Assembly (NCBI RefSeq): GCF_006980715.1
Contig: NZ_SBHN01000005.1
Location: 124,001 to 188,000, forward strand
Length of the DNA: 64,000 bases
Origin: Telmatospirillum sp. J64-1
GTDB lineage: Bacteria; Pseudomonadota; Alphaproteobacteria; Rhodospirillales; Magnetospirillaceae
Direction: 5' to 3'
The position numbers were made by a program, and so were the translations under genes. Each line of letters begins with the position of its first letter. Position 1 is the stretch's first letter. Positions 34,081 to 45,796 of the stretch are shown in pieces. Below the pieces are notes generated by a model. The model did no database searches and had not been told where the DNA came from. It was given only the letters and a program-made list of their open reading frames with translations.

Positions 34081-36696
34081 ATGACCGAACAGCCCAGGGC
34101 CATCCGACTCCAGGATTACCGTCGGCCCGATTACGATGTTGAGACCGTTGACCTGACCTTCGACCTGGTGCCCGACGCCACCCGGGTCAAATCGGCCTTG
34201 CGCCTGGTGCGCCGCACCGAGGGCGACGCGCCGCTGGTCCTGGACGGCGACGAACTGAAGCTGGTTGCCATCTCCCTGGATGGACGCAAGCTGGCCGAGG
34301 ACGAATATTCCGTCCAGCATGGCTGCAGGCTGGTGATTCCGCATCCGCCCGCCAGCTTCACCCTGGAGGTGGAGACGGAAATCTCGCCCCGCAGCAATAC
34401 CAAGCTGTCGGGGCTTTACGTCTCCAACGGCACCTTCTGCACCCAATGCGAGGCCGAAGGCTTCCGCCGCATCACCTTCTTCCCCGACCGCCCCGACGTG
34501 ATGGCCGTCTATACCGTCACCATCCGCGCCTCGCGCAGCCTGCCGGTACTGCTGTCCAACGGCAATCTGGTCGAACAGGGAGAATTGGAGGACGGCCGGC
34601 ATTTCGCCGTCTGGCACGACCCCTTCCCCAAGCCGTCCTATCTGTTCGCCCTGGTGGCCGGCGACCTGGCGCTGGTGGAAGACCGCTTCGTCACCGCCTC
34701 GGGCCGCGAGGTCGCGCTGCGCATCTGGGTCGAGCACGGCAACGAAGACCGCTGCGGCTATGCCATGGACAGCCTGAAGCGCGCCATGCGCTGGGACGAG
34801 GAACGCTTCGGCCTGGAATACGACCTGGACGTCTTCAACATCGTCGCCGTGTCCGACTTCAACATGGGCGCGATGGAAAACAAGAGCCTGAACGTCTTCA
34901 ACGACAAGTACATCCTGGCCGACCCGCAGACCGCCACCGACCAGGATTACGAACTGATCGAAGGCATCGTCGCCCACGAATACTTCCACAACTGGACCGG
35001 CAACCGCGTCACCTGCCGCGACTGGTTCCAGCTTTCGCTGAAGGAAGGCCTGACTGTCTTCCGCGACGAGGAATTCTCGTCCGACCAGCGCTCGCGCCCT
35101 GTCAAGCGCATCCAGACCGTCCGCAACCTGCGCGCCCGCCAGTTCGTCGAGGATGCGGGGCCGCTGAAGCACCCGGTGCGGCCGGATTCCTATATCGAGA
35201 TCAACAACTTCTATACCGCCACCGTCTACGAGAAGGGCGGCCAGGTGATCGGCATGCTGCAGACCATCCTGGGACGCGAGGGCTTCCGCAAGGGCATGGA
35301 CCTGTATTTCCAGCGCCATGACGGACAGGCCGTGACCTGCGAGGATTTCGTCGCCGCCATGGCCGATGCCAATGGCGTGGACCTGTCGCAATTCTTCCGC
35401 TGGTACACCGAGGCGGGCACGCCGGAAGTGATCGTCAAACGCCATTGGGACGAGGCGGCGAAGGCCCTGGAACTGACGCTGGAGCAGCGCTTCCCGGCGG
35501 AACTGGACATTCCCCTCTCCATCGGCCTGCTGGATTCCCAAGGCCGCGACATGGCCACCAGGCTGGAGGGCGAAAGCGAGGCGCAGGCCGGAACGCGTGT
35601 CCTGCGCCTGAACGCCAGGAACCGCAACTTCCGCTTCGTCGATCTGCCCGAGGCGCCCATTCCCTCGCTCAACCGCCATTTCTCGGCGCCGGTGACCCTG
35701 CGCGTCGAGCGGTCGGACGAGGAATTGCGTTTCCTGATGGGCAATGACACCGATCCCTTCGCCCGCTGGGAGGCCGGACAGCAATATGCCGTCAAGCTGC
35801 TGCTGGGTACGGTCGCATCCTTGCGCAATGGCGAATTCGCCCCGCCGGACCCGGCTTTCGCCGATGCCCTGCTGCAAAGCCTGGACGATGCCGGATTGGA
35901 CAAGGCCTTCGTCGCCCAGATGATGCATCTGCCGAGCGAGGATTTCCTGGCCGAGCAGATGGAGGTGATCGACATCGACGCCATCCATCAGGCGCGCGAG
36001 GCCCTGCGGCGTTCCATCGCCCAGCGCCTGAAGGGACGCCTGCTGGAGGTCTATCACGCCAACCAGTCGAACGAGCCTTATTCCCCCGATGCCGCCTCGG
36101 CCGGGCGGCGCGCGCTGAAGAATGCCGCCCTGTCCTATCTCGCCCTGCTCAGCGATCCGGCCATGCTCGATCTGGTGGTGTCGCAATATAACGGCGCCGA
36201 CAACATGACCGACCGCATGGCGGCACTCTGGGCGCTCAACGATTCGGCGACCACCGCCCGCGACCAGGCGCTGGACGACTTCTATGTCCGCTTCAGCGAC
36301 AATCCGCTGGTCATTGATAAATGGCTGGGGCTTCAGGCCATGGCGCCCTTGCCCGATACGCTGGACACGGTGCGCGGGCTGATGAACCATCCCGCCTTCT
36401 CGATACGCAACCCCAACAAGGTGCGCGCCCTGATCGGCTCCTTCGCCAACGGCAATCCGGTCTGCTTCCACGCCCCGGACGGCTCGGGCTATGCCTTCCT
36501 GGCCGACCGCATCATCGACCTGGACGGGCTGAATCCCCAGGTCGCGGCGAGGCTGGTGGCGCCGCTGGGCCGCTGGCGCCGCTTCGACCAGGCCCGGCAG
36601 CACCTGATGCGCGAGCAATTGCGGCGCATCCTGGCCAAGCCGGGCCTGTCGCGGGACGTCTACGAATTGGCGTCCAAGTCCTTGGGCGAGGACTGA
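34081..36696 (+). CDS. pepN: Aminopeptidase N
   Basis: An 871-residue zinc metallopeptidase of family M1 that removes N-terminal residues in the cytosol. It contains the exopeptidase motif GAMENKSLN (about 269-277), the zinc site HEYFHNWTGNR with downstream Glu (HExxH-x18-E, about 304-330) and a large helical C-terminal domain. The length fits E. coli-type PepN (870). ATG 34081 follows AAGGGG. The 3' end overlaps the convergent transglycosylase gene by 37 bp. Confidence 0.97.
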   Translation: MTEQPRAIRLQDYRRPDYDVETVDLTFDLVPDATRVKSALRLVRRTEGDAPLVLDGDELKLVAISLDGRKLAEDEYSVQHGCRLVIPHPPASFTLEVETEISPRSNTKLSGLYVSNGTFCTQCEAEGFRRITFFPDRPDVMAVYTVTIRASRSLPVLLSNGNLVEQGELEDGRHFAVWHDPFPKPSYLFALVAGDLALVEDRFVTASGREVALRIWVEHGNEDRCGYAMDSLKRAMRWDEERFGLEYDLDVFNIVAVSDFNMGAMENKSLNVFNDKYILADPQTATDQDYELIEGIVAHEYFHNWTGNRVTCRDWFQLSLKEGLTVFRDEEFSSDQRSRPVKRIQTVRNLRARQFVEDAGPLKHPVRPDSYIEINNFYTATVYEKGGQVIGMLQTILGREGFRKGMDLYFQRHDGQAVTCEDFVAAMADANGVDLSQFFRWYTEAGTPEVIVKRHWDEAAKALELTLEQRFPAELDIPLSIGLLDSQGRDMATRLEGESEAQAGTRVLRLNARNRNFRFVDLPEAPIPSLNRHFSAPVTLRVERSDEELRFLMGNDTDPFARWEAGQQYAVKLLLGTVASLRNGEFAPPDPAFADALLQSLDDAGLDKAFVAQMMHLPSEDFLAEQMEVIDIDAIHQAREALRRSIAQRLKGRLLEVYHANQSNEPYSPDAASAGRRALKNAALSYLALLSDPAMLDLVVSQYNGADNMTDRMAALWALNDSATTARDQALDDFYVRFSDNPLVIDKWLGLQAMAPLPDTLDTVRGLMNHPAFSIRNPNKVRALIGSFANGNPVCFHAPDGSGYAFLADRIIDLDGLNPQVAARLVAPLGRWRRFDQARQHLMREQLRRILAKPGLSRDVYELASKSLGED

Positions 36697-37898
36697 CGCA
36701 GGCGTTCAAGCACCGAGCGGTCGGGATAACCGTCCGCCGGAAGCCCGATGCTGGCCTGCCAGGCGCGGATGGCCCCCTGGGTCATCAGCCCCGGCATGCC
36801 GTCCGCCGGTCCCGCCTCGAAGCCCAATTCGTTGAGGCGGGACTGGATTTCCACCACGTCCTCGACCCGCAGGGGTTCCGATCCCGGCGGCGGTACCGCC
36901 ACCAGCGGACCGCCACCGGCCAGACGATCGGCCAGAACGCCCACCGCCACGGCATAATTGACCGAGCGGTTCCACTTCAGGATCACGTCGAAATTAGGAT
37001 AGAGGGCGAAGGCCGGGCCGTGGACGCCCTGGGGCAGGATGATCGCCGCCCAGGGCTCGTCGGCCAGGGCCCCGCCCGCGGCGGGACGAATGCCCAATGC
37101 CTCCCATTCCGCCGGGGAACGGCGGTTGTTCAGCGACGCCTGGGACAGGTCGAAGTCCGGCGGCAGGATGACTTCCTGTCCCCAGGGCTGTCCGGCCCGC
37201 CAGCCGATATTGCGCAGGTAATTGCCCGAGGACATGAAGACGTCGGGCAGGCTGCCCCACAGGTCGCGGCGCCCGTCGCCGTCGCCGTCCACCGCCCATT
37301 GACGGAAGGTCGAGGGCATGAACTGGGTCTGCCCCATCGCCCCGGCCCAGGACCCGGCCATGCGTTCCGCCGGGATCGCCCCTTCGGCCAGGATATGCAG
37401 GGCATGGACGGTTTCACGGGCGAAGAATTCGGGGCGGCGGTCGTCGCAGGCCAGCGTCACCAGCGAACGGACCACCTGCTTGTCGCCGGTATGCTCGCCG
37501 AAGGCGCTTTCATGCGCCCAGAAGGACACCAGGATTTCCGGCTGCACGCCATGCTCCGCGGCGACGCGGTCGAGCAGCGGACGATGCTGGGCCAGGAGCT
37601 GGCGGCCCTTCTCGATGCGTTGGGGCGTGACGCGGCGGTCGAGATATTGCCAGAAGGTCTGGACGAATTCCGGCTGGCGGCGGTCCATCTGCAACACCGC
37701 CTCGTCGGGCAGCAGGCCGGTGAAGGCACGGCTGACCACGGCTTGCGGCACGCCGTCATTGACCGCGCGCTCGGCGAGGCGGGCCTTGCAGGACGCAAAG
37801 GACTCCTGCCCGTCCTGCGCGGTGGCCAGGGGCGAGGAGGCGCAAGCGGCCAGGACGACGGCCAGACCGCAGGCGATACCGCAAATCGAACGACTCAT
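36660..37898 (-). CDS. Lytic murein transglycosylase (MltB-type, lipoprotein)
   Basis: A 412-residue periplasmic cell-wall hydrolase that cleaves the glycan with formation of 1,6-anhydro-muropeptides. The lipobox VLAAC puts the lipid-linked Cys at residue 19, predicting an anchored lipoprotein. The catalytic domain has FWAHESAFGEHTG (about 125-137; the Glu is the catalytic acid) and GAMGQTQFMPSTF (about 187-199). A C-terminal peptidoglycan-binding fold is present (about 345-395, EIQSRLNELGFEAGPADG). ATG 37898 was taken over the TTG at 37907. Confidence 0.92.
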   Translation of the reverse strand: MSRSICGIACGLAVVLAACASSPLATAQDGQESFASCKARLAERAVNDGVPQAVVSRAFTGLLPDEAVLQMDRRQPEFVQTFWQYLDRRVTPQRIEKGRQLLAQHRPLLDRVAAEHGVQPEILVSFWAHESAFGEHTGDKQVVRSLVTLACDDRRPEFFARETVHALHILAEGAIPAERMAGSWAGAMGQTQFMPSTFRQWAVDGDGDGRRDLWGSLPDVFMSSGNYLRNIGWRAGQPWGQEVILPPDFDLSQASLNNRRSPAEWEALGIRPAAGGALADEPWAAIILPQGVHGPAFALYPNFDVILKWNRSVNYAVAVGVLADRLAGGGPLVAVPPPGSEPLRVEDVVEIQSRLNELGFEAGPADGMPGLMTQGAIRAWQASIGLPADGYPDRSVLERLRQSSPKDLDANS

Positions 37899-38098
37899 TT
37901 TCCGCAACCACTCCCCGCGCGCGTTCCAAAGAAATCAGCGGCAGGATGATAATGCGGATTCCTTAACACTCCACCTCTCATCCGTTTTTCCTGGAAATGT
38001 TACAGCCCCTGCGTGCCTGCTCCCCTTGCACCCCTACCACTTTTGTGTGTTTTATAGGAAAACATATCCCTTTTGGGCAGGAGCGGAGAGAGGCAAGC

Positions 38099-39679
38099 AT
38101 GACGATCAGCCTGGAATTCCATGGTGCGGCGCAGACCGTCACCGGCTCCTGCACCCTGATCCGCCATCCCAAGGGCAACGTGCTGGTGGATTGCGGCCTG
38201 TTCCAAGGCTCGAAGACCCTGCGCGAGCTGAATTACGGCACTTTCCCCTTCGATCCCGGCGAGATCGACGCGGTGCTGGTGACCCATGCCCATATCGACC
38301 ATTCCGGCCTGATCCCCAAGCTCTGCCGCAAGGGATTCAAGGGGCGCGTTCTGACCTCGGAAAGCTCGCGCGATCTGCTGACCTACATGCTGCCCGACAG
38401 CGGCTATATCCAGGAAATGGAGGTCGAGCGGCTGAACCGGCGCAATGCCCAGCGCGGACGGGCCGCCGTCAGCCCCATCTACACCAAGGCCGATGCCGAG
38501 GAGGCTTTGGGCCGCATCGACGGCGTGGCGCAGAATGAATGGATCGCCGTGCAGCCCGGCCTGCGCGCCCGCTTCTGGAATGCCGGCCATATCCTCGGCG
38601 CCTCTTCCATCGAGATCGAGGTCGAGACGGGCGACCGTCAGCATCCCGTGCATCGGCTGTTCTTCTCGGGCGATATCGGCCGCGACGGCAGCGCCTTCCA
38701 TGCTCCGCCGGAAGGCCCGGCGGGCGTGGACTTCCTGGTCATGGAAAGCACCTATGGCGACCGCGAGCGGCCGCCGGTGGACGTGGAAAAGCGCCGGGCC
38801 ATCCTGCGCGAGGAGGTGCTGGCCGCCCTGAAGGCGCGCGGCAACCTGATCATTCCGGTCTTCGCCGTCGAGCGCACCCAGGAATTGCTGGCCGATCTCG
38901 GCGCGCTGTTCGATGCCGGGGAGATCCCCGTCACCCAGGTCTTCCTGGACTCGCCGCTCGCCATCCGCGCCACCGAAGTCTTCACCAAGCATGCCCGGGA
39001 ACTGGGCGCCGGGGACCAGCCCGAGCCCTTCCGCCGCCCCAACGTTCATTTCATCGAGGATGTCGAGCACAGCAAGCGCCTGAACCATGTCAGCGGCTCC
39101 ATCATCCTCTCGGCCAGCGGCATGTGCGATGCCGGACGCATCCGCTTCCATCTGCAGAACAATCTGTGGCGGCCCGAAGCCACGGTGCTGCTGGTCGGCT
39201 ATCAGGCGCCGGGCACGCTGGGCGCCTTGCTGGAAAGCGGCGTCAAGCAGGTGCGCATGATGGGCCAGGAAATCACCGTCGCCGCCCGCATCCGCAAGAT
39301 CGAAGCCTATTCCGGCCATGCCGACCGGGGCGAATTGCTGGCCTGGCTGAAGGCCCGCCTGCCGGTGCGCCGGGCCCTCTTCCTGTGCCATGGCGAACCG
39401 CATTCGATGGAAAGCCTGCGCCAGGGCATTATCGAGATGGGGCTCGACCCGGAACTGATCGTGACGCCGGAATTGGGCGAGCGCATCGACCTGACCCTGC
39501 AAGGCCGCCTGCGCCATCACCGCCAGGCGGTCCGCGGCAAGGCGGTGGTGCAGCCGCTGGACTGGCACAACGATTACGCCGCCTTCCTGCTGGACCTGCA
39601 GCAGCGGCTGCAGGACACCGCCGACGACCGCCAGCGCGACCTGTTGCTCCGCCGCTTGAAACGCGCCCTCGTGGAATAG
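38099..39679 (+). CDS. MBL-fold/beta-CASP nuclease (RNA-specific, YSH1-like)
   Basis: A 526-residue metallo-beta-lactamase superfamily protein with the beta-CASP insert, resembling RNA-processing exonucleases. HAHIDHSG (about 60-67), WNAGHILGASS (about 162-172), MESTYGD (about 218-224), LSASGMCDAGR and the C-terminal SGHADRGELLAWL (about 407-419) are the metal and catalytic signatures. GGAGAGAGG precedes the ATG. The transporter gene follows after 9 bp, so they may be co-transcribed, although no functional link is evident. Confidence 0.92.
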   Translation: MTISLEFHGAAQTVTGSCTLIRHPKGNVLVDCGLFQGSKTLRELNYGTFPFDPGEIDAVLVTHAHIDHSGLIPKLCRKGFKGRVLTSESSRDLLTYMLPDSGYIQEMEVERLNRRNAQRGRAAVSPIYTKADAEEALGRIDGVAQNEWIAVQPGLRARFWNAGHILGASSIEIEVETGDRQHPVHRLFFSGDIGRDGSAFHAPPEGPAGVDFLVMESTYGDRERPPVDVEKRRAILREEVLAALKARGNLIIPVFAVERTQELLADLGALFDAGEIPVTQVFLDSPLAIRATEVFTKHARELGAGDQPEPFRRPNVHFIEDVEHSKRLNHVSGSIILSASGMCDAGRIRFHLQNNLWRPEATVLLVGYQAPGTLGALLESGVKQVRMMGQEITVAARIRKIEAYSGHADRGELLAWLKARLPVRRALFLCHGEPHSMESLRQGIIEMGLDPELIVTPELGERIDLTLQGRLRHHRQAVRGKAVVQPLDWHNDYAAFLLDLQQRLQDTADDRQRDLLLRRLKRALVE

Positions 39680-39688
39680 GCCACATCC

Positions 39689-41347
39689 ATGTCCATGGCG
39701 GCGATGGCGACGGCAATCCTGGGCGGTGTCGGTCTGTTCCTGCTGGGCATGTGGCTGATGACCGAAGGGCTGAAGCTGGCCGCCGGGGACAAGCTGCGCG
39801 ACGTCCTCGCCAGTTGGACGCGCAGCCCTGCCCGCGGCCTCGTCGCCGGGGCCGTCCTCACCGCCGCCGTGCAATCCTCAAGCGCCGTCACGGTCGCCGC
39901 CATCGGCTTCGTCAATGCCGGGCTGCTCAGCCTGTCGCAATCCATCTGGGTGGTCTTCGGCAGCAATGTCGGCACCACCTTCACGGGCTGGCTGGTGGCG
40001 CTGATCGGCTTCAAGATCAAGATCGACGCCTTCGCCCTGCCCGCCATCGGCATCGGCATGATCCTGCGCCTGACCGGGGCGGGCACGCGGCGCGGCGCCC
40101 TGGGGCAGGCCGTCGCCGGCTTCGGCATCCTGTTCCTGGGCATCGACGTCCTGGGCAGCGGCTTCCAGTCGCTGGGGACCGATCTCGACCTCGGCGCCTT
40201 TGCCGGCCATGGCTGGCTGTCGGACGTGCTATTCGTCGTCATCGGCTTCACCCTGACGCTGCTGATGCAGGCATCCGCCGCCGCCATCGCCATCACCCTG
40301 ACCGCCACCGCCGGGGGACTGATCCCCCTTGAACAGGCCGCCGCCGTGGTCATCGGCGCCAATCTGGGCACCACCTCGACCGCCGTCCTGTCCGTCATCG
40401 GCGCCACGCCCAATGCCAAGCGCGTGGCCGCCAGCCATGTCGTCTTCAACCTGCTGACCGGCAGCGTGGCCCTGCTGATCCTGCCCTGGGTGCTGGGGGC
40501 CGTGGAATGGGTGCGGGACGTCATGGAGCTGGAACAGAACCCGGCGACGACCCTGGCGCTGTTCCATACCCTGTTCAACTGCCTGGGCGTCCTGCTGATC
40601 TGGCCCTTGGCGGGCAGGATGGTCGCCTTCCTGTCCACCTGCTTCGTCTCCTCCGAGGAGAACGAGGTCAAGCCGCGCCACCTGGACAAGACCCTGCTGC
40701 CCGTTCCGGTCCTGGCCCTGAACGGCCTGCTGCTGGAACTGCGCCGGGTGGCGGACATGGCCGCGTCGAGCGTCCGCGACGCCCTGGAAAGGCGCGCCCC
40801 GCCTGCCCGCATCCGCGCCCGCCGCATGGCGGTGGACATCCTGACCGACAATATCGGCGAGTTCACCAACGCCCTGTCGCGCACCGCCCTGCCCGCCCCC
40901 GTCGCGGGCGCGCTGGAGCATGTGCTGCGAGCGACCCAGCATGTCGAGGAAATCGCCGATATCGCCACCGAGATCGTGGCCGAGGACGAGGATTTCCTGG
41001 GCGAGAAGGACTTCCCGCCACTGGCCCCGGCCCTGCGCGACTACCGCGCCCGCATCCTCGCCTGCCTGGACGGCGCCCTGGGCAAGGGGACGGAACCCTC
41101 CGTCCTCGACCCCGATGCCAGCCGCCGTCAGGAACAGGAAATCGAGGACGCCTACCAATCCCTGAAGGCCCTGCTGCTGCATCGCGGCGCCGTCGGCGAG
41201 ATCTCGGTCACGCGCATGGACCGCCTGCTGCACCGGATCGACCGCCTGCGCCGCTGTTCGATCCGCGCCGTGAAGGCCGCCCGCCGCATGGAAGCAGTGC
41301 GCCAGGCCGCCGAGCCTGCCGCCCCGAAGGAGCCGGTTCCCGCATGA
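39689..41347 (+). CDS. Na/Pi-cotransporter family protein with PhoU-like tail
   Basis: A 552-residue inner-membrane protein. The two Na/Pi-cotransporter repeats show AAVQSSSAVTVAAIGFVNAG (about 59-78) and ASAAAIAITLTATAGG (about 191-206), each with GSNVGTTFT or GANLGTTST following. A cytosolic helical domain (about 350-535) resembles PhoU-type four-helix regions. It should take up phosphate or a related anion with Na+. The gene starts 9 bp after the nuclease. The ATG at 39689 is assumed; a second ATG at 39695 is possible. Confidence 0.9.
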   Translation: MSMAAMATAILGGVGLFLLGMWLMTEGLKLAAGDKLRDVLASWTRSPARGLVAGAVLTAAVQSSSAVTVAAIGFVNAGLLSLSQSIWVVFGSNVGTTFTGWLVALIGFKIKIDAFALPAIGIGMILRLTGAGTRRGALGQAVAGFGILFLGIDVLGSGFQSLGTDLDLGAFAGHGWLSDVLFVVIGFTLTLLMQASAAAIAITLTATAGGLIPLEQAAAVVIGANLGTTSTAVLSVIGATPNAKRVAASHVVFNLLTGSVALLILPWVLGAVEWVRDVMELEQNPATTLALFHTLFNCLGVLLIWPLAGRMVAFLSTCFVSSEENEVKPRHLDKTLLPVPVLALNGLLLELRRVADMAASSVRDALERRAPPARIRARRMAVDILTDNIGEFTNALSRTALPAPVAGALEHVLRATQHVEEIADIATEIVAEDEDFLGEKDFPPLAPALRDYRARILACLDGALGKGTEPSVLDPDASRRQEQEIEDAYQSLKALLLHRGAVGEISVTRMDRLLHRIDRLRRCSIRAVKAARRMEAVRQAAEPAAPKEPVPA

Positions 41348-41425
41348 CCCGCTCTTCGGAATTTATTTACCCCCTTGTGGGTAGACTGACTGCCTTGAAC
41401 CTCCCTCTTGCCGATGGAGATCGCG

Positions 41426-41677
41426 ATGCCTAACCTGCTCGCCCAATTCGGAGATGCGGTCGACGTTCCCGTGATCGGTTACACCGTCTGCTATCGCACG
41501 CCCGGCGGTGGCACCAGCAACGGCGCCCCGATGTCGCTGGACATGGCCAGCACGGCGGTCGCCAATTTCAAGGAAGCCTACGGCCCCCGGGCCCGCTACT
41601 GGATCGCGCCCTATTACGAGTGGCGCAGCCTGCTGCGCGACCTGCCCCAAGCGGAACAAGGCGGCGAAGCGGCCTGA
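41426..41677 (+). CDS. Small protein, unknown
   Basis: An 83-residue soluble protein. It has an N-terminal MPNLLAQFGDAVDVPVIGYTVCYRT, then SNGAPMSLDMASTAVANFKEAYGPRARYWIAPYYEWRSLLRDLP, with a cluster of aromatic residues near 55-65. GGAG precedes the ATG 41426 by 6 bp. A GC-rich hairpin (41695-41725) follows. No family is recognised. It is separated from the transporter gene by 78 bp. Confidence 0.7.
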   Translation: MPNLLAQFGDAVDVPVIGYTVCYRTPGGGTSNGAPMSLDMASTAVANFKEAYGPRARYWIAPYYEWRSLLRDLPQAEQGGEAA

Positions 41678-41694
41678 TCCCGGGCCTTCGGAAA

Positions 41695-41725
41695 CCGCCT
41701 TTCGGGGGCAACGCCCGGAAGGCGG
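41695..41725. terminator. Hairpin between convergent small genes
   Basis: CCGCCTTTCGGGGGC pairs with GCCCGGAAGGCGG with one mismatch, between the genes ending at 41677 (plus) and 41731 (minus). It is a plausible shared terminator without a long U-tract. Confidence 0.6.
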
Positions 41726-41730
41726 CATGA

Positions 41731-41952
41731 TCAGTCTTGCGTGATCTCCTCACGCATCTGCGGACTGATGACCACCCCCATCTCTTCGTCGATCAGGGAC
41801 AGACGCGGGGACACCGCCAGTCCCATTTCTTCGCGCACCGTCCGTTCCTGATCCGACAATTCGCGGCAGGCCAACAAGAGCCTGCGGCGCGCGATCGCCG
41901 AAAGCTCGCGGTGATGACGCCCGCGCGTCAGTATCCGGTCGAGCCAGCGCAT
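41731..41952 (-). CDS. Small protein, unknown
   Basis: A 73-residue protein starting MRWLDRILTRGRHHRELSAIARRRLLLACRELSDQERTVREEMGLA, with a basic N-terminal helix and an acidic end (LIDEEMGVVISPQMREEITQD). GGAGG lies 5 bp upstream of ATG 41952. It begins 1 bp after the stop of the membrane protein gene, so it should be co-transcribed with it. The function is unknown. Confidence 0.72.
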   Translation of the reverse strand: MRWLDRILTRGRHHRELSAIARRRLLLACRELSDQERTVREEMGLAVSPRLSLIDEEMGVVISPQMREEITQD

Positions 41953-41953
41953 G

Positions 41954-42478
41954 TCATCCTCCGGCCAAGTGGATCGGCAGCAGCAGGAAGGCCAGGGCAA
42001 GCGAAAACAGGGCCGCCAGCACGAAGCGCAAGGCGCGCGTGCGGCTTCGCGCGCTCAGGGTATTGCCGCCGAGATGCTGTTCATAGGCGATGGAATAGCT
42101 GGCGATCATCAGGTCGGCCATCTGCTCGGAAAGCCGCTCGTCCCCGGTTCTCTCCCGGAGCAGCGCCTCGGCCCTCAGCAATTCATCGAGCGGCGGCGTC
42201 TCGTGATGCAGGAACAGCCACTCGACCATGACCGCCTGATAGACGGCCCCCAGCAGGGAAAGAGTGGCAGCGACGGCAAGGAAGATGATCCCCAGCGCCA
42301 CCGGCTCGTTCCAGCGGGCGAAGTCGAAATCGCGGGCGAGATTGCCCAGGGCGAAAACGGCGAAGGAAATGGCGGCGACCGGCGTGGAAATACTGCTGCG
42401 GATGGATTCCCGGCGCGATCTTTCCTCGAAATAAAGCTGCCGGAAATGGTCGTATCGCATGTCCTGGGGGGACTTCAT
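41954..42478 (-). CDS. Membrane protein, unknown
   Basis: A 174-residue protein with three hydrophobic segments: about 32-46, about 60-80 and about 150-170. The N-terminal part is basic (RYDHFRQLYFEERSRRESIRSSIS) and cytosolic, and a soluble helical loop (about 85-145) separates the second and third segments. GGAAGGAGG precedes the ATG 42478. It is paired with the small gene downstream. I see no known family. Confidence 0.78.
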   Translation of the reverse strand: MKSPQDMRYDHFRQLYFEERSRRESIRSSISTPVAAISFAVFALGNLARDFDFARWNEPVALGIIFLAVAATLSLLGAVYQAVMVEWLFLHHETPPLDELLRAEALLRERTGDERLSEQMADLMIASYSIAYEQHLGGNTLSARSRTRALRFVLAALFSLALAFLLLPIHLAGG

Positions 42479-42566
42479 GGCCTCCTTCCATCCTGCGGCG
42501 GAGTGTCATCGCAGAAGAGCGGCTCCCCTGATGGGAAACCGCCCTCTCTCCGGAATCGGCCGACAG

Positions 42567-45002
<2,436 letters not shown>

Positions 45003-45565
45003 TGCTGCTCCACTTGGCTTAGGCTTGCCTCACCAGACGAACGCATGCCTCAATCCCTTTGTTCCGCCCCGACTCTCCACGGAAACGAGCCCCGAGGGAT
45101 GGTCCAGGGTCCCGAAGCACTGTCCTTCAGGGCGTTCCGTCCGCACCCGGCCATGAAGCCAAGGGAGGCGTCCTCAATCAGCAGTCTCGATCCTCTACCC
45201 GGAATAGAAGTTCCGCCTCCACTCCCTTTCCTGACGTAGAAAGAAAAAGGGATTCACCAATTCTCACGGCACCGATTTTTAGAAGAGCTGCAAAAAAGGA
45301 AAGTCACGGGGCAATACCTGCCACCCGACATTCTTTGCACCCTTACAAAACCGGGAACACGCTCACGCCAGGGAAGTCGAGGCAGAAGGGCCGGAACAGT
45401 GTCGGGGGACACAGCGGCAATGCCCAAAATTGTCCCCGTGTTATTTACGGAATAGAAGGATATACCACTTTTTATATTTCCAATGCCTCGAATTCGCCCC
45501 CATTTGGACACAAGACGGAATTGGCAACCCTTGGTATCATCTCCTTGAAATGGAAGGAGGACTTT
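45003..45565. other. 563-bp intergenic region between lon and the 76-residue protein gene
   Basis: It separates divergent genes and must hold both promoters. It contains an AT-rich stretch (about 45225-45300 and 45440-45480) and no convincing hairpin, tRNA or repeat. An open frame crosses it on plus (from 45059) but its composition is not protein-like, so I left it out. Confidence 0.5.
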
Positions 45566-45796
45566 ATGCTAGACGCCATTGAGTTGAAGAGCTTCGTCTT
45601 CTCGGCCGACCGCTTGAAGTCTGCGGCCGAGGAAATGCTGGCCACCGCCCTGGACCATGGCGACGTGGAGGCCGCCCAGGTGGCGGAATTCTGCCGCGTC
45701 ATGGCGGAAAACCTCGCCGCGCGCTCGATGCTGCCGGCGCCGCGGACACCGCGGGCGCGGGCCGTCATCCCCTATCAACCCGCCGCCAGCCGGTAG
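45566..45796 (+). CDS. Small protein, unknown
   Basis: A 76-residue mostly helical acidic-then-basic protein (LDAIELKSFVFSADRLKSAAEEMLATALDHGDVEAAQVAEFCRVM), ending in a Pro/Arg-rich tail. AAGGAGGA lies 6 bp before the ATG, which supports it. It overlaps the end of the convergent GSSNG protein gene by 22 bp. It has no recognisable family. An in-frame upstream open frame is rejected. Confidence 0.65.
   Translation: MLDAIELKSFVFSADRLKSAAEEMLATALDHGDVEAAQVAEFCRVMAENLAARSMLPAPRTPRARAVIPYQPAASR

Noticed and set aside
34063-36618. Long antisense frame opposite pepN (851 residues)
   Set aside because: It mirrors a well-supported aminopeptidase gene; high GC makes long antisense frames common.
45059-45565. 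In-frame open extension upstream of the 76-residue protein
   Set aside because: Composition is not protein-like and the strong ribosome site belongs to ATG 45566.
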